Program-made: the position numbers and the translations under genes
Part shown: positions 7,473-9,188 of the stretch, piece after piece
Position numbering within the stretch: position 1 is the first letter of the stretch
How the letters are laid out: each line of letters opens with the position of its first letter
Notes under the pieces: model-generated
Told to the model about the DNA's origin: nothing
What the model saw: only the letters and a program-made list of their open reading frames with translations
Databases searched by the model: none
Source: a bacterium
GTDB taxonomy: Bacteria > Zhuqueibacterota > Zhuqueibacteria > Thermofontimicrobiales > Thermofontimicrobiaceae
Direction of reading: 5' to 3'
Assembly: GCA_025453735.1 (NCBI GenBank)
Contig: JALOPY010000065.1
Span: 1 to 9,188 of the forward strand
DNA: 9,188 bases

Positions 7473-8195
7473 ATGACATATCAATATCGTCTCAAAACAA
7501 CATTGAATATAATAGCTCGATTGTTTCGCTACAATTTGAAAATCATTTTTGCCAACAAATTTATTTATTTTCTGCTGGCAGCAACCATTATCTTTCTTTT
7601 AGTTACCACGATCATTTTATTAGATTCTGATGCCAACCCGACCGAGGGGACTGTTTATTACGTGTTGTTGTTCCCGGGAACATTATTAATTTTTTATCCT
7701 ACCGTATTCGGCATCCAAAACGATGTTGATACCCAGATGATTGAAATACTTTTTGGAATTCCCAACTATCGCTACAAAGTCTGGTTGGTCAGAATAGTGC
7801 TCATTTATGTCGTTGTCTCCGGAATTCTGCTGATTCTGAATTTAGTCGCATCGGCTGCTCTCGTCTCTGTTCCATTACTCAAAATGACCTATCAACTGAT
7901 GTTTCCGATATTCTTTCTTGGTAGTCTGGCATTTATGGTATCCACCATGGTGCGAAATGGAAATGGCACTGCCGTGATCATCATCATTATCGGCTTAGCA
8001 TTCTGGATCGCGAGCGAGCCGCTTGCTGCCAGCTCCTGGAATTTATTTCTCAACCCTTTTTCCGTTCCATCCAACGTTAATGAAGCGGTTTGGGCTGATA
8101 CGACGTTCAATAACAGACTTTATTTATTCATCGGTACTGTCGTCGCAGTTCTTTTTGGTTTGCTGTTTCTTCAGAAACGGGAAAAATTTATTTAA
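7473..8195 (+). CDS. ABC-2-type exporter permease
   Basis: Membrane subunit of an ABC exporter, 240 residues. The ATG at 7473 is preceded by AGGA at 7461-7464 with an 8-base spacer, a good ribosome site. Six hydrophobic segments are seen at about residues 29-50, 61-80, 104-125, 142-160, 165-184 and 215-233. Between segments 2 and 3, the cytoplasmic stretch GIQNDVDTQMIEILFGIPNYRYKVWL has the shape of the ABC-2 coupling region (acidic residues, a Glu-x-Leu, a Pro, then Arg and Lys before the next helix). The protein ends in the basic tail QKREKFI. Following the ATPase on the same strand, it is most likely that protein's transmembrane partner, so the exporter would be a dimer of each. The 298-bp repeat-filled gap between them is unusual for such a pair, whose genes commonly touch or overlap. 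Substrate unknown. Confidence 0.85.
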   Translation: MTYQYRLKTTLNIIARLFRYNLKIIFANKFIYFLLAATIIFLLVTTIILLDSDANPTEGTVYYVLLFPGTLLIFYPTVFGIQNDVDTQMIEILFGIPNYRYKVWLVRIVLIYVVVSGILLILNLVASAALVSVPLLKMTYQLMFPIFFLGSLAFMVSTMVRNGNGTAVIIIIIGLAFWIASEPLAASSWNLFLNPFSVPSNVNEAVWADTTFNNRLYLFIGTVVAVLFGLLFLQKREKFI

Positions 8196-8196
8196 G

Positions 8197-8251
8197 CTCC
8201 TTCTCGTTATTTTTGATTAATGAAGGAATTTTCCTACAATGAGAAGCGGAG
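8197..8251. repeat. Nested inverted repeat downstream of the permease
   Basis: Outer arms: 8197-8200 with 8248-8251 (4 bp), then 8201-8208 with 8238-8245 (8 pairs, one of them G-T) after a 2-base bulge at 8246-8247. A separate inner hairpin is aggaa/ttcct (8224-8228 with 8231-8235) with a 2-base loop. It begins directly after the permease stop codon. No T-run follows, so it does not look like a standard intrinsic terminator, though it could protect the 3' end of the transcript. Confidence 0.5.
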
Positions 8252-8350
8252 TGAACAGAATTTTCTAAACACAAAATATTCCTTCCAAAAAAAATCTCCG
8301 TGAGTCTCTGATTCCTCAGTTGCTCCTTGTAAGGTTTTTTTATACTATTT

Positions 8351-8380
8351 TTGACACAAGCTTTGAAATTCGGATACCAT
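8351..8380 (+). promoter_or_regulatory. Possible promoter for the GH35 gene
   Basis: A perfect TTGACA at 8351-8356 is followed after 18 bp by TACCAT (8375-8380, 4 of 6 matches to TATAAT). Transcription would then begin near the ATG at 8387, implying a very short or absent leader, which fits the lack of a good ribosome site there. FCB-type bacteria often do not use this consensus, and AT-rich gaps yield such matches by chance, so the call is weak. Confidence 0.22.
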
Positions 8381-8386
8381 AAATTA

Positions 8387-9067
8387 ATGATCAAAAAAAA
8401 GCAGCTCTACCTGAACGAAAAACCCATTCACCTCCTCAGCGGTGAAATCCACTACTGGCGCGTGCCCGCTTATTATTGGAAACATTGTTTGGAACGCATC
8501 AAAGAAATGGGGCTTAAAATTATTGCCACTTACATCTGCTGGGAATTCCACGAGTATGAAGAAAGGAAATTAGATTTTATTGGCAAAACTGCCGCCGAAC
8601 GAAATTTAGTCAGCTTTCTTGAAATTTGCCAGGAGATGGGATTCCAGGTTATCATCCGACCAGGTCCATATATTTATTCCGAATGGCAACAAGCTGGCAT
8701 CCCGGCGCGTCTGGCAAAATTTTATCGCTTGCATCCTGCGTTTTTAAATGAAGCAAAAAATTATATTGAGCAGGTCACCGAAGTTTTGAAGCCTTTCTTT
8801 CATACCAATGGCGGCAATATCATTCTGTTGCAGGCAGATAACGAGATCGACTCATTTGCAATTTTTCATGGCAGGCAATTAGGTATTTATGGCGGCGAAG
8901 GATTATTTCAAGAGTTTTTAATAGAAAAATATGGAACGATCGATCGCCTCAATGAATCCTGGCAAAGCTACGATTCAGGACATTCATCCATGGACAAAAA
9001 TTCGTGCGATGGATTTCAGGGCGTTTCACCATTGGTGCGCCCAAAAGATTGCCCGATGGATGATTGA
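8387..9067 (+). CDS. GH35 beta-galactosidase family protein, N-terminal part, frameshifted
   Basis: Glycoside hydrolase resembling family 35, which removes terminal beta-galactose from oligo- or polysaccharides. From the ATG at 8387 the product begins with the family's opening SGEIHYWRVPAYYWKHCLER, then ATYICWEFHE, RPGPYIYSEWQQAGIPARL and GGNIILLQADNE. The final Glu (residue 153, codon 8843-8845) is the expected acid/base catalyst. No signal peptide is visible, so a cytoplasmic enzyme is likely. The TTG at 8351 would add 12 unconvincing residues and overlaps a possible -35 box. After about residue 196 (LNESWQSYD) the frame loses family resemblance and stops at 9065-9067, while the +1 frame continues the protein. 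The nucleophile Glu would lie beyond the window. Either a real disabling mutation or a sequencing error; family assignment is strong. Confidence 0.85.
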   Translation: MIKKKQLYLNEKPIHLLSGEIHYWRVPAYYWKHCLERIKEMGLKIIATYICWEFHEYEERKLDFIGKTAAERNLVSFLEICQEMGFQVIIRPGPYIYSEWQQAGIPARLAKFYRLHPAFLNEAKNYIEQVTEVLKPFFHTNGGNIILLQADNEIDSFAIFHGRQLGIYGGEGLFQEFLIEKYGTIDRLNESWQSYDSGHSSMDKNSCDGFQGVSPLVRPKDCPMDD

Positions 9068-9188
9068 AACCTACAAAAATGTTGGCGTAGATATTCCGAT
9101 CTATCTCAATACAGTTCATAATTGTTACAGCCAAAATTTGAGAGAAATGGCGAATGAATTTGGAATGATTGGCATCGATCTGTATCCT
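8976..9188 (+). pseudogene. GH35 beta-galactosidase, continuation after frameshift, 3' truncated
   Basis: Continuation of the GH35 gene in the next frame. From 8976 it reads QDIHPWTKIRAMDFRAF and later ARWMIETYKNVGVDIPIYL and GMIGIDLYP, and stays open to the window edge. This matches what should follow LNESWQSYD: a helix that precedes a strand carrying Pro and Asn, then the D-L-Y-P strand of the (beta/alpha)8 barrel. Joining the frames needs one base removed or two added between about 8964 and 9000, most simply at t8975. There is no ribosome site for separate translation; an ATG at 9009 exists but would start inside the barrel. Whether the gene is truly broken cannot be told from one sequence. 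Confidence 0.7.

Overview
The window is a protein-dense stretch of bacterial chromosome with all genes on the + strand and moderate, slightly AT-leaning base composition. Two tandem RND pump genes, an ABC ATPase/permease pair and gaps full of palindromic repeats suggest an environmental Gram-negative of the FCB type (Calditrichota, KSB1, Ignavibacteria or Bacteroidota relatives). That placement is inference: no rRNA or taxonomic marker is present.

Layout. (1) 1-2072: C-terminal two thirds of an RND efflux permease, cut by the left window edge. (2) 2073-2216: gap holding a tandem and inverted repeat. (3) 2217-5507: a second, complete RND permease with an unusual hydrophobic C-terminal extension. 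(4) 5508-5722: gap holding a long, nearly fully paired palindrome. (5) 5723-7174: an ABC ATPase whose nucleotide-binding domain is interrupted, just after its first strand and A-loop tyrosine, by about 180 residues with four predicted membrane segments. (6) 7175-7472: gap holding four hairpins, each with a four-base loop, spaced 43-45 bp centre to centre. (7) 7473-8195: a six-helix ABC-2-type permease. (8) 8196-8386: gap with a nested inverted repeat. (9) 8387 to the right edge: a GH35-type beta-galactosidase whose reading frame breaks near 8975.

How the genes may work together. The two RND proteins are probably the inner-membrane part of one tripartite export system; their periplasmic adaptor and outer-membrane partner would lie left of the window. 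The ATPase and the following permease very likely form one ABC-2 exporter. Whether RND and ABC parts cooperate is unknown, but extra membrane segments at the end of the second RND protein and inside the adjacent ATPase make the question worth asking. The GH35 gene looks functionally separate.

The most unusual items are the membrane domain inside the ATPase, the evenly spaced hairpin array between ATPase and permease, and the fact that each of the four intergenic gaps carries a different inverted repeat.
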